Shown here one piece after another: positions 40,766 through 49,492 of a stretch of DNA of 64,000 nt. The translations under genes were made by a program, and so were the position numbers. The notes below the pieces were generated by a model, which ran no database searches, had not been told where the DNA came from, and worked only from the letters and a program-made list of their open reading frames with translations. The DNA comes from JAICUY01 sp035708065. Lineage in GTDB: Bacteria > Chloroflexota > Limnocylindria > QHBO01. Where the stretch lies: NCBI GenBank assembly GCA_035708065.1, contig DASSTC010000049.1, forward strand, positions 7,613 through 71,612. Reading direction: 5' to 3'. Position 1 is the stretch's first letter. Each line of letters opens with the position of its first letter.

Positions 40766-43584
40766 CCGCGCGACGCGTCCTGGTCATCGGCTCCGGACCG
40801 ATCCTCATCGGCCAGGCCGCGGAGTTCGACTACGCCGGGGTGCAGGCCTGCCTGGCGCTGCGTGGCGAGGGCGTCGAGACGATCCTGGTCAACTCGAACC
40901 CGGCGACGGTGATGACCGACCCGGACGTCGGCGGCACGGTGATCATCGGTCCGCTGACGCTCGACAACCTGACGCGCGTCATCGAGGAGCACCACCCCGA
41001 TGCGGTCCTGCCCACGCTCGGCGGCCAGACGGGGCTCAACCTGGCGGTCGCCCTCGACGATGCCGGCGTCCTGGCGCGCCACGCCATCGAGGTGCTGGGC
41101 ACGCCACTGGCGGCGGTCCGTGCCGCGGAGGACCGCGGCGGGTTCCGCGACCTGGTGATCGGCATCGGTGAGCCGGTGCCCGAGAGTGCGGTGGTCGAGA
41201 GCGTCGAGGACGGGATGCGCTTCGTCTCGGCGCTCGGCGCATCGGTCGTGATCAGGCCGGCGTTCACGCTGGGCGGCGGCGGTGGCGGCTTCGCCCACAG
41301 TCCCGAAGAGGCGCGGCAGCGCATCGCTCACGGGCTGGCGGCGAGTCCCATCGGCCAGGTCCTCGTCGAGCGCAGCCTGCTCGGCTGGAAGGAGATCGAG
41401 TTCGAGGTGCTGCGCGATGCGGCGGACACCGCCATCGCCATCTGCGGCATGGAGAATTTCGACCCGATGGGCGTCCACACCGGCGACTCGATCGTCGTGG
41501 CGCCGATCCAGACGCTGCCCGACCCGGTGATCCAGCGCCTGCGCCGCTGCGCGCTGAAGATCGTGCGTGCCCTGAAGCTGGAGGGCGGCTGCAACGTGCA
41601 GCTGGCGGTATCGCCGGATGGCTCGGACTACCGCGTCATCGAGGTCAACCCACGGGTGTCGCGCTCGTCGGCGCTGGCCTCGAAGGCGACCGGCTACCCG
41701 ATCGCGCGCATCGCTGCCCTCATCGCCCTGGGCAAGCGCCTCGACGAGATGCCGAACCCGGCCACCGGCGGCAACAGTGCCGCCTTCGAGCCGGCGGTCG
41801 ACTACGTCGTCGTCAAGCTGCCCCGCTGGCCGTTCGACAAGTTCCCGAGCGCCGACCGCTCCCTGGGCGTGCAGATGAAGGCCACCGGCGAGGCGATGGG
41901 CATCGATCGCGACTTCGACGCCGCCCTGCTCAAGGCGATCCGCTCGCTGGAGCCACGTGGCCGCGGCTGGTTGTGGGAGGACCCCGATTGGAATCTCGAG
42001 TACGCCGTCCCGCCTGACCTCGACCGATTCCTGGCGCCGTCCGATACGCGCCTGTGGCGCATGGTCGCGCTGCTGCGCCACGGCTGGACCGATGCCGCCC
42101 GCTTGTCGGCGCTCACCGGGGTCGCACCCTGGTTCACCGAGCGGCTGGCCGAGATGGTCGAGGCCGAGCGACGCGTCGTCGGTGCGCCGCTCATCGAGGC
42201 GAAGCGCGCCGGCTTTGGCGACGCCGAGATCGCGCAGCTCTCCGGCGTGCCGTCGGTCGCCGTCCGTCGCGCGCGAGTCCGCGCCGGCATCGTGCCGGTC
42301 TACCGCCGTGTCGACACGTGCGCCGGCGAGTTCCCGGCGGAGACGCCCTACTTCTACAGCTCGTACGCGCGTGCCGAGGTGCCGCCACCGTCCGACCGGC
42401 GCAGCGTCATCGTCGTGGGATCCGGCCCGATCCGCATCGGTCAGGGGATCGAGTTCGACTACTGCTCGGTGCGCGCTGCCTGGGCGATCCGTGACCTCGG
42501 CCTGGATGCGGTGGTGATCAACAACAATCCCGAGACCGTCTCGACCGACTACGACGCCTGCTCACGGCTCTACTTCGAGCCGCTCGACACCGAGAGCGTG
42601 CTCGACGTCATCGACCATGAGCGGGCGCTGACCGGCGAGCCGCCGATCGTGGTGCTCACCTTCGGCGGGCAGACGGCGATCGACCTCGCCAAGGACCTGG
42701 CGTACGCCGGCGTGCCGATCGCCGGGCTGGGCGCCGAGGCGATCGAGATCACCGAGGACCGCGAGCGGTTCGCCGGGCTGCTCGACGAGCTCGGCCTGAC
42801 CGGGCCGCGCGGGATGCTGGCCGCGAACGCGGGCGAGCTGCGTGCCGCGGTGGATGCGCTGGGCCTGCCGGTGATCGTGCGGCCCTCGTGGGTCATCGGT
42901 GGGCGCGGGATCGCGGTGCTGCGCTCCGACGCGGATGTCGACGCGCTGCTGCGGACGCAGGTTGGCTGGCCGCTGCGCGTCGACGAGCTGATCGATGGGA
43001 CCGAGCTCGACGTCGACGCGATCAGCGACGGCGAGGCGTGGTGCGTGCCGGGCATTCTCGAGCAGCTCGATCCGCCGGGCGTCCACTCCGGCGACAGCTA
43101 CGCGGTCGTCCCGCCGCAGAGCCTGTCGCGCGGGGTGCAGGAGCGTGCCGCAGCAGCAGCCGGTCGGATCGCGACCGCGCTCGGGCTGCGCGGCATCCTC
43201 AACGTGCAGATGATCGTCTCCGGCGAGCGGGTCGTCGTGATCGAGGCCAACCCCCGCGCTTCGCGGACCGTCCCGGTCGTCGCCAAGGTGACGCAGCGCG
43301 ACATCGTCGCGGCGGCGGTGCGCTGCGCCCTGGGCGCGTCGCTCGCCGACGTCGGGCTCGTGCCCGGGCTGCTGCCCGACGCGCCGCTCGTCGCCGTGAA
43401 GGCGCCGGTCAGCTCGCTGTGGCGGTTGCCGGGGGTCGATGGGACGCTCGGCCCGGAGATGCGCTCGACCGGCGAGGTGATCGGGCTGTCGCAGTCGTAT
43501 GCGGTCGCGCTGGCGGCGGCGCGGGAGGCGGTCGCCGCCCACGACCCGACCGGTGCGAGGGAGTCAGCGCCCACCCGGGCATGA
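40762..43584 (+). CDS. carB: carbamoyl-phosphate synthase large subunit CarB, lacking the C-terminal MGS domain
   Basis: Makes carbamoyl phosphate from bicarbonate, ammonia and ATP. The two homologous halves are intact: first VLVIGSGPILIGQAAEFDYAG and IRPAFTLGGGGGGF, second VIVVGSGPIRIGQGIEFDYCS, LTFGGQTAIDLA and VRPSWVIGGRGIAVL. The chain is only 940 residues; family members are about 1050-1080. It stops soon after GEVIGLSQSYAVALAAAREA, where the methylglyoxal-synthase-like domain that binds UMP and ornithine would begin. A hairpin terminator follows 3 bp later. Overlaps the membrane-protein gene by 4 nt. Confidence 0.94.
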   Translation: MTARRVLVIGSGPILIGQAAEFDYAGVQACLALRGEGVETILVNSNPATVMTDPDVGGTVIIGPLTLDNLTRVIEEHHPDAVLPTLGGQTGLNLAVALDDAGVLARHAIEVLGTPLAAVRAAEDRGGFRDLVIGIGEPVPESAVVESVEDGMRFVSALGASVVIRPAFTLGGGGGGFAHSPEEARQRIAHGLAASPIGQVLVERSLLGWKEIEFEVLRDAADTAIAICGMENFDPMGVHTGDSIVVAPIQTLPDPVIQRLRRCALKIVRALKLEGGCNVQLAVSPDGSDYRVIEVNPRVSRSSALASKATGYPIARIAALIALGKRLDEMPNPATGGNSAAFEPAVDYVVVKLPRWPFDKFPSADRSLGVQMKATGEAMGIDRDFDAALLKAIRSLEPRGRGWLWEDPDWNLEYAVPPDLDRFLAPSDTRLWRMVALLRHGWTDAARLSALTGVAPWFTERLAEMVEAERRVVGAPLIEAKRAGFGDAEIAQLSGVPSVAVRRARVRAGIVPVYRRVDTCAGEFPAETPYFYSSYARAEVPPPSDRRSVIVVGSGPIRIGQGIEFDYCSVRAAWAIRDLGLDAVVINNNPETVSTDYDACSRLYFEPLDTESVLDVIDHERALTGEPPIVVLTFGGQTAIDLAKDLAYAGVPIAGLGAEAIEITEDRERFAGLLDELGLTGPRGMLAANAGELRAAVDALGLPVIVRPSWVIGGRGIAVLRSDADVDALLRTQVGWPLRVDELIDGTELDVDAISDGEAWCVPGILEQLDPPGVHSGDSYAVVPPQSLSRGVQERAAAAAGRIATALGLRGILNVQMIVSGERVVVIEANPRASRTVPVVAKVTQRDIVAAAVRCALGASLADVGLVPGLLPDAPLVAVKAPVSSLWRLPGVDGTLGPEMRSTGEVIGLSQSYAVALAAAREAVAAHDPTGARESAPTRA

Positions 43585-43587
43585 AGG

Positions 43588-43638
43588 GAGGGCCGTCGCG
43601 GTTCCAGTACGGAGGGTCCTGGAACCACAACGGCCCTC
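43588..43638 (+). terminator. hairpin after carB
   Basis: The arms 43588-43607 and 43619-43638 match at 18 of 20 bases (GAGGGCCGT...GGTTCCAG with CTGGAACC...ACGGCCCTC) around an 11-nt loop. No T-run, but the position 3 bp behind the carB stop suggests termination or mRNA end protection. Confidence 0.65.
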
Positions 43639-43826
43639 ATGAAGACGCTGATTGCGAACGCCCGACCGACGAGGGTGAGGTCTCTAGCGTCACCGCTGGC
43701 CCGAGCTTCCGTTGGTGACAACCATCGCCCGAGGGTGTCGGCGGGATATGGTCCGCTCTGCGTCTACGACGCGCCGAGTCAGCACGTTGCGTGCCAAGCA
43801 GCGTGGTGACCGGCTGTGACCGGTGC

Positions 43827-44480
43827 TCAGCGGCGCCGGCGTTGCGGGGTGCCGGGTCGCGGCTCTGCCATCCTGCGACGAAGGTAGCCGCCGTAAAAGC
43901 CGGCAACCACGCCGATGACCGCCTGGAAGAGACCGCTGAGCGTAAGGCTGATCGCGACGGAACTGATCGGCGCCGATGGCGGCACCTCGATCCAGCCGGT
44001 CGGAAGCCCGATGACGAGGAAGAGCAGATAGCCGAACACCGAGGCAGCGAGCCCGAACGCCCATGGCCGCTGCCAGCCGATCCAGCCGGCTGCGATCAGC
44101 ACGACGAAGGACAGAATCGATGCAATGGAGTACAGCAGCTGTGTGCCCGGCCTGAACATGATCAGGTAGCAGAGACCGAACAGGACGCCCGCTGCGATCC
44201 ATGGCAGGGGATGCTGCCGCAGCAGGTAGAGGGTGGACACGAGGCGCGGCCATCGGCCCTGATAGCCGAAGCCCGCGAGCGGGTCCGGCTTGCCGCGGAG
44301 TGGCGGCGCCGGCGGGAAGATCCGCTGCAGGAAGCCGCCCTGTGGAGCGGCGCGTCGGCTGTTCGCGGCGGCGGATGACTCGTCGTCGGTTGGCTCGAGT
44401 TCGGCGTCCTGGGACGCGGATCGGGCGCGGCGACGCGCTTCCGCCCGCGACGCTGCGTCGCGTCGGGATCGGTTCGACAT
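43827..44480 (-). CDS. membrane protein of unknown function
   Basis: A 217-residue protein from the ATG at 44480. The first 80 residues are charged and low in complexity (RRDAASRAEARRRARSASQ). Four or more hydrophobic helices follow (IAAGVLFGLCYLIMF, ASILSFVVLIAAGWIGW, ASVFGYLLFLVIGL, and one near residue 190). No family is recognised. TACAAT lies 8 nt before the ATG. It shares the promoter region with the divergent lamin-tail gene. Confidence 0.6.
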   Translation of the reverse strand: MSNRSRRDAASRAEARRRARSASQDAELEPTDDESSAAANSRRAAPQGGFLQRIFPPAPPLRGKPDPLAGFGYQGRWPRLVSTLYLLRQHPLPWIAAGVLFGLCYLIMFRPGTQLLYSIASILSFVVLIAAGWIGWQRPWAFGLAASVFGYLLFLVIGLPTGWIEVPPSAPISSVAISLTLSGLFQAVIGVVAGFYGGYLRRRMAEPRPGTPQRRRR

Positions 44481-44526
44481 GGGCGGCGATTGTACGCGAC
44501 GCGGACGGTCAGGGCCGGAGTGAGGC

Positions 44527-44553
44527 GATAAGCGGACGGTAAGTGGACGGTAA
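44527..44553. promoter_or_regulatory. three GGTAA-type repeats in 11-bp steps
   Basis: GATAA at 44527, GGTAA at 44538 and GGTAA at 44549, an exact 11-bp period, in the 124-bp gap between divergent genes. Another GGACGGT unit is at 44503. The layout suits a tandem-dimer regulator of the OmpR/PhoB type; on the other strand it reads TTACC-N6-TTACC-N6-TTATC. Confidence 0.5.
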
Positions 44554-44604
44554 CGGCCCATCAGGCATGCTGTCGGCCTGCCGCCTCCGACAGTGAGGTG
44601 TGCC

Positions 44605-47193
44605 GTGCCCGTCCGTCCGTCATCCGTCAGCCGCTCGCGGCTCGTCCCGATCGCAGCCGCGCTGCTGACCGTCCTGCTCGGCGTCGGGCAGGTCCGCGCG
44701 ATGTGGCAGGCGGTCGATCCGCTGGTCGCCCAGCTCGGCGAGCCAGCCGGTCATCTCGTCGTCAGCGAGCTGATGACCGGCGCGGCGAGCGCATCGGACG
44801 AGTTCGTCGAGCTCCATAACCCAACGACCTCGGCGCTGCCCCTGGAAGGGCTTGAGCTGATCTACGTGACGGCCAGCGGGGCGACCGTGACGCGCAAGGC
44901 CGCCTGGGCGGTTGGGGCTCCGAGCGTGCCCTCGGGCGGCCACCTGCTCATCGCCAATGAGGCCGGGGCATACGCCGCGATTGCCGATGTGACGTACGCG
45001 AGCGGCCTGGCAGCGACCGGCGGCAGCATCGCGCTGCGCATCCAGGGCGCCAGCACCGCCATCGACGCGGTCGGCTGGGGGAACGCCGTCAGTACCTGGC
45101 TGGAGGGAACCGTTGCCCCGGCACCCGCGGCCGGCAGCAGTCTCGAACGCCTGCCCGGCGGTGTCGCGGGCAGCTTCCAGGACACCGATGACAACGTCAT
45201 CGACTTCACCGTTCGGACCGTACCGGATCCGCAGAACAGCAATTCACCGATCACCCCTGCGCCGTCGCCGTCGCTCTCGGCCACGCCGTCGCCAACATCG
45301 GAGGCGACGCCATCAGCGACGGTCGCGCCCACAGCCACGCTGCCTGCCACCCCGAGCCCGACGCCACCGACGACGTCGACGCCAACGGCCGAGCCCACGC
45401 AGTCGCCCTCCACGCCACCGACCCCAACTCCATCGCCCACCCCACGCCCGCTGACCACCATCGCCGACGCGCGGCTGCTCCCCGACGGCAGCAGCGTCAC
45501 GCTTCACGGAATGACCCTGACCGACTCCGCGTTCACCGATGGCGGCGGCTACCTGGCCGATGCCAGCGGAGGCATTGCCGTCCTCCTCAGCGACGGCGCC
45601 TTCGGGCGCGGCCGAGAGATCGAGGTGACCGGCGTCCTCGACACGCGCTACCAGCAGCGAACGCTGCGCGCCGGCATCGTTGACATTGACGACTTGGGGA
45701 CCGGCAGCGAGCCGACGCCGCTGCGTGTGGCGACCGGCAACGTCGGCGAGGGGACCGAAGCCGTGCTGGTTCGCATCGAGGGCGAAATCGTGTCGTCGGC
45801 GACGGTGCTCGCCAGCGGCACAGCCTTCGACGTCGACGATGGGTCCGGTGCGACGCGCGTGCTGCTGATGACATCCGCCGGCCTCGACACCGCCGCGTGG
45901 AGCCGCGGGACGATGGTCGCCGTCGTCGGCGTGGTCGGGCAGCGCGACGCCACCGGAACCGGCTCGTCGGGCTATCGCGTGCAGCCGCGCGACGCGGCTG
46001 ATGTCTCGTTCCCGCCGCCCCCGGCAACGCCGTCACCGATTCCGACGCCGTCGGCAAGCAACACGCCCGCACCGACCGCGACGCCGGCACCCACCAGCTC
46101 GCCCACGCCGACCCCCGCCCCCGGTGTTCCCCTCACCTCCATTGCGGAGGCACGCTCGGCTGCGACTGGCGCCAGCGTTCGTGTCCGCGGCGTCGTCACG
46201 TTGGCCGACCGCCTGATCGATCCGGTGACCGCGGTGATCCAGGACCCGAGCGCCGCCATCGTCCTGCGGCTGAGCGACGAGGCCGGCAGCCTGCGCCTCG
46301 GCCAGCTGGTCGAGGTGACCGGCAAGCGCTCGACGAAGAGCGGCATGCTCACCATTCGCGTCTCCGATCAACCCCTCCAGCTCGGGACGCAGGCAGAGCC
46401 CGATGCGGCCCGGGCGTCGACCTCGGCCCTCGGCGAGGACCTCGAGAGCCGACTGGTCGTGACACGCGGCGCGCTGACCGGAGCGCCTCGGCGCTCCTCC
46501 GCGGGGAGCATCTCGTTCGCCATCGATGACGGCAGCGGCGAGGTGCGCGTCGTTGTCTTCGCCGGAAGCGGGATCGACCTCGGCGCAATGGCCGGCGGCA
46601 CATGGATCGAGGTGCGCGGCGTCCTGGGCCAGGACACGACCGGCAGCCAGCCGCTGCGCGGCTACCGCGTATGGCCCCGTTCGGGTTCGGATCTCAGCGT
46701 GCTCGGCCAACCGCCGGCAGCTGCCGGCGGGACCGGCTCGGCGCACCCGACACCACCACCGCCCCGTCAGCCGGCCCCCGGCGCTGTGCGGCTCACTCGG
46801 CTCGACACCGCGGATCCGCTCGCGCCGCCCGCGACGGACGCGGCGATTCCGTCGACGCGTCGCGGAACAGCCTCGAACGAGGACGAGATCGCATCGGCAG
46901 CCGATCCACTGGCGATGCCCGCCGAGCGTTCCGAACCGCGCGACCCACTGACCGTGATCGGTGTGCTCGCCCTTGCACTGGCCGCACTCGCGGGCCTCTC
47001 GTTCGTCGCCTGGCGCGATGGCGTGTTCGCTCGCCTGGGGTCCCTCGTGAGGTCTCGCGGTGTGGCGATGGCGTCGGAGGAGGGAGACAGCGACGCCGTC
47101 ACGCCGGCGTCAGAAGCGTCGGCCGGCGAGCTCCTCGCGCCGCTGCCTCGGCTGAGCGTGATCCGGGTGCCGCACGAGCAGAGCGGGCCGTGA
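44605..47193 (+). CDS. exported lamin-tail-domain protein with two OB-like domains
   Basis: A surface protein of about 862 residues. A signal-like N-terminus (LVPIAAALLTVLLGVGQV) is followed by a lamin-tail domain (HLVVSELMTGAASASDEFVELHNPT). A long Pro/Thr/Ser linker leads to an OB-like nucleic-acid- or ligand-binding domain (ADARLLPDGSSVTLHGMTLTD to YRVQPRD). A second linker and a second, similar domain (IAEARSAATGASVRVRGVV to YRVWPRSG) follow, then one C-terminal membrane helix (PLTVIGVLALALAALAGLSFVAW) and a cytosolic tail. Lamin-tail plus OB proteins are often linked to extracellular nucleases, but no nuclease motif is seen. A GTG at 44593 is the alternative start. Confidence 0.75.
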   Translation: MPVRPSSVSRSRLVPIAAALLTVLLGVGQVRAMWQAVDPLVAQLGEPAGHLVVSELMTGAASASDEFVELHNPTTSALPLEGLELIYVTASGATVTRKAAWAVGAPSVPSGGHLLIANEAGAYAAIADVTYASGLAATGGSIALRIQGASTAIDAVGWGNAVSTWLEGTVAPAPAAGSSLERLPGGVAGSFQDTDDNVIDFTVRTVPDPQNSNSPITPAPSPSLSATPSPTSEATPSATVAPTATLPATPSPTPPTTSTPTAEPTQSPSTPPTPTPSPTPRPLTTIADARLLPDGSSVTLHGMTLTDSAFTDGGGYLADASGGIAVLLSDGAFGRGREIEVTGVLDTRYQQRTLRAGIVDIDDLGTGSEPTPLRVATGNVGEGTEAVLVRIEGEIVSSATVLASGTAFDVDDGSGATRVLLMTSAGLDTAAWSRGTMVAVVGVVGQRDATGTGSSGYRVQPRDAADVSFPPPPATPSPIPTPSASNTPAPTATPAPTSSPTPTPAPGVPLTSIAEARSAATGASVRVRGVVTLADRLIDPVTAVIQDPSAAIVLRLSDEAGSLRLGQLVEVTGKRSTKSGMLTIRVSDQPLQLGTQAEPDAARASTSALGEDLESRLVVTRGALTGAPRRSSAGSISFAIDDGSGEVRVVVFAGSGIDLGAMAGGTWIEVRGVLGQDTTGSQPLRGYRVWPRSGSDLSVLGQPPAAAGGTGSAHPTPPPPRQPAPGAVRLTRLDTADPLAPPATDAAIPSTRRGTASNEDEIASAADPLAMPAERSEPRDPLTVIGVLALALAALAGLSFVAWRDGVFARLGSLVRSRGVAMASEEGDSDAVTPASEASAGELLAPLPRLSVIRVPHEQSGP

Positions 47194-47304
47194 GCGTGGC
47201 ACGCGCTCACGGCACGCTCGTGCACGCGTATACTCCCGCGGATCCGAGCGTTCCTCGTCGCGAGCCGGGGGCGCAGGCCTGAACACGCGCGGAGTGCCTG
47301 CCGC

Positions 47305-48165
47305 TTGACACAACCGACCGCCGACCTGTCGCGCGCCGACGCGCCGCGCAGCGGCGACCGCCAGTACCACGTGGACCTGGAGCGCGGCGAGCTCGCGGAG
47401 TACGTGCTGCTCGTTGGTGACCCCGGCCGCGTGGCGAAGGTGGCGAGCCACTTCGACAGCGTGACCCTCGAGCGCAGCAATCGCGAGATCACGACGGCCA
47501 CCGGCACGTACCGCGGCATGCCGCTGAGCGTGATGTCGACCGGGATGGGAACCGACAACGTCGAGATCGTGCTCGCCGAGGTGATGGAGATCACCGATGC
47601 GCCGACGTTCATCCGCATCGGCTCGTCGGGGGCGCTGCAGCCGGAGATCGCGCTCGGGGACCTGGTGATCTCCACCGGGGCGGTGCGGCTCGAGAACACG
47701 ACGGCGTTCTACGTGCGCGATGGGTACCCGGCGATCGCCCATCGCGACGTGGTCTGGGCGCTCGAATCGGCCTGTCGTGAGCTGGGCTTGGCGTACCACA
47801 TCGGGCTGACGGCGACGGCCAGCGGGTTTTTCGCGCCGCAGGGGCGCCAGATGCGCACGCTCCCGGTTCGCTATCCTGAGCTCGCGGAGGAGCTGCGGCG
47901 CGAAGGCGTCGCGAACCTCGAAATGGAATCCTCGGCCCTGTTCATCCTCGCCGGGTTGGCAGGGCTCCGATCGGGAACGATCTGCGCGGCCTATGCGCAG
48001 CGTACCGACGGCACGTTCCTCGAAGGCGCGGCGAAGGAGGCCGCGGAGGCACGCTGTATCGATGCCGGGCTGGCCGGCATCCACCTGCTCTGGACGATTG
48101 ATTCAGGGGACACCGGCGACGCACACGCGCGTTGGGCTTCCCTGGTCGGGCGGCAGGGCCGGTGA
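47305..48165 (+). CDS. nucleoside phosphorylase, uridine-phosphorylase-like
   Basis: Cleaves nucleosides with phosphate in pyrimidine salvage; 286 residues. YVLLVGDPGRVAKVASHFDSV near residue 32 is the phosphate-binding start. MSTGMGTDNVEIVLAEVME, RIGSSGALQPEIALGDLVISTGAVR and NLEMESSALFILAGLAG with the Glu-Met-Glu ribose site are typical. The substrate choice (uridine, or purine nucleosides) is by resemblance only. The TTG at 47305 is chosen because it precedes the conserved region by 17 codons; the first in-frame GTG is at about residue 23. Confidence 0.85.
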   Translation: MTQPTADLSRADAPRSGDRQYHVDLERGELAEYVLLVGDPGRVAKVASHFDSVTLERSNREITTATGTYRGMPLSVMSTGMGTDNVEIVLAEVMEITDAPTFIRIGSSGALQPEIALGDLVISTGAVRLENTTAFYVRDGYPAIAHRDVVWALESACRELGLAYHIGLTATASGFFAPQGRQMRTLPVRYPELAEELRREGVANLEMESSALFILAGLAGLRSGTICAAYAQRTDGTFLEGAAKEAAEARCIDAGLAGIHLLWTIDSGDTGDAHARWASLVGRQGR

Positions 48166-48220
48166 GCATCAACGGCACACCCGGCACCTGAAAAGCCGGA
48201 AAGAAGGAGGCAACTGACCA

Positions 48221-48364
48221 ATGGCGACCGAGGCCTATTGCGTGAAGTGCAAGGCAAAGCGCGAGATGAAGAACGAGAACAAGATCACGATGAAGAACGG
48301 CAAGCCGGCGACTGAGGGCACCTGCCCCGTCTGCGGCACCAAGATGTTCAAGATCGGCGGCTGA
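48221..48364 (+). CDS. DUF5679-like 47-residue zinc-ribbon protein
   Basis: Small protein with two CxxC pairs: AYCVKCKAK near the start and TCPVCGTKMFKIGG at the end. This is the DUF5679 pattern; the function is unknown. The region between is rich in Lys, Asn and Glu. A strong AAGAAGGAGG lies 10 nt before the ATG. The upstream hairpin CCGGC/GCCGG (about 48181-48199) is just before it, and a large terminator hairpin follows. Confidence 0.75.
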   Translation: MATEAYCVKCKAKREMKNENKITMKNGKPATEGTCPVCGTKMFKIGG

Positions 48365-48384
48365 TCGCTCGTTCGTAGCTCTCC

Positions 48385-48435
48385 ACGGCCGCCCGCGCCG
48401 TCCGCCGCAAGCCGGCGGGCCGCCCGGGCGGCCGT
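48385..48435 (+). terminator. long hairpin after the DUF5679 gene
   Basis: ACGGCCGCCCG (48385-48395) pairs perfectly with CGGGCGGCCGT (48425-48435). The 29-nt loop folds on its own (CCGCCGCAAGCCGGCGG). TTGCGTG follows. Probably stops transcription before the glycolysis operon. Confidence 0.6.
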
Positions 48436-48451
48436 TTGCGTGCCACCCGGC

Positions 48452-48457
48452 TAGAAT
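48452..48457 (+). promoter_or_regulatory. -10-like TAGAAT, 6 nt before the kinase GTG
   Basis: TAGAAT, six bases, then GTG at 48464. It heads the ROK-kinase-gap-pgk-eno run. No Shine-Dalgarno sequence fits; leaderless layout. Confidence 0.5.
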
Positions 48458-48463
48458 GCCGAC

Positions 48464-49492
48464 GTGGAGGTGGCAGCCGCTCAGCCGGTCCTGGCGATCG
48501 ACCTCGGCGGCACGCAGATCCGCGCCGCGCACATCTCGCCGGACCTGACCGTCTCCTGCCGGCGCTCCATCCCCACCAACGCCCACGAGGGCGTCGACGC
48601 CGTGGTCGAGCGCGTCTGTGACCTCGCCGTCGCGGTCCGTGACGACGCGGCCAGGGCGAAGCTCCCAGCCCCTCGAGGCGCCGGCATCTCTTCGCCCGGA
48701 CCGCTCGACCCGTGGCGCGGCATCGTCATGGCCACGCCGAACCTCGAGGGTTGGCACGACGTTCCGCTGGCCCGGCGCGTCGAGGAGGCGATCCGCCTCC
48801 CGAGCTTTCTCGAGCGCGATACGCAGGTGGCGGTCATCACCGAGTGGCGCTTCGGCGCAGGCCGAGGAGCGAGGACCGTGATCTACGTCACCGTCTCGAC
48901 CGGCATCGGCGGCGGCATCGTGCTCGACGGCCGGCAGCTCATCGGCCCCGACGGCACGGCCGGCGAGGTGGGCCATCTCACGGTGGAGCTCGACGGACCG
49001 CTGTGCGGCGACGGGCAGCCCGGCCACGCCGAGGCGATCGGGTCAGGGACCGCCATCGCCCGCGAGGGGCGCGCGCTTCTCGAGCGTGGCGCGTCGGCGG
49101 AGCTTGCCACGCTCGCCGCGCAGAGCGGAGCCGACGTCGATGCCGCGCTGGTGGCAACAGCCGCCGACGCCGGCGATCCCGCCTGCCGCGCCATCCTCGC
49201 CCGGGCCTGGACGGCGGTCGGCGCCATGGCGGCGGGGCTGGTCAACCTGCTCAATCCTGACGTCATCGTCTTTGGCGGCGGTATCAGCAAGCATCGGCCT
49301 GACATGCTCGTTGCCGTACGCGAAGAGATCGAGCGGCGTGCCTTCGAACGACCGGCACGTCGCGTGCGGGTCGAGCCGGCGCAGCATTCGGACGACGTCT
49401 CGCTGCTCGGCTGGGTGCCGCTGTGGAATGAACGAATCGACGATCCGGCCTTCGGCCGGCACGTCTCGCAGTACCTGGAGGAACCGGAGTGA
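48464..49492 (+). CDS. ROK-family sugar kinase, probable glucokinase
   Basis: A 342-residue kinase. The phosphate motif AIDLGGTQIRAAHIS is near residue 10, and GAGISSPGPLDPWRGIV and TVSTGIGGGIVLDG are typical. The ROK zinc motif CxCGxxGCxE reads CGDGQPGHAE, so two of three cysteines are replaced by Asp and His. VNLLNPDVIVFGGGISKHRPDM near residue 260 is present. Lying first in the glycolysis operon, it probably phosphorylates glucose (inference). Overlaps gap by 4 nt. Confidence 0.82.
   Translation: MEVAAAQPVLAIDLGGTQIRAAHISPDLTVSCRRSIPTNAHEGVDAVVERVCDLAVAVRDDAARAKLPAPRGAGISSPGPLDPWRGIVMATPNLEGWHDVPLARRVEEAIRLPSFLERDTQVAVITEWRFGAGRGARTVIYVTVSTGIGGGIVLDGRQLIGPDGTAGEVGHLTVELDGPLCGDGQPGHAEAIGSGTAIAREGRALLERGASAELATLAAQSGADVDAALVATAADAGDPACRAILARAWTAVGAMAAGLVNLLNPDVIVFGGGISKHRPDMLVAVREEIERRAFERPARRVRVEPAQHSDDVSLLGWVPLWNERIDDPAFGRHVSQYLEEPE

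Noticed and set aside
47305..47310. TTGACA at the phosphorylase start as a -35 element
   Set aside because: No matching -10 at 16-18 bp downstream; it more likely includes the TTG start codon.
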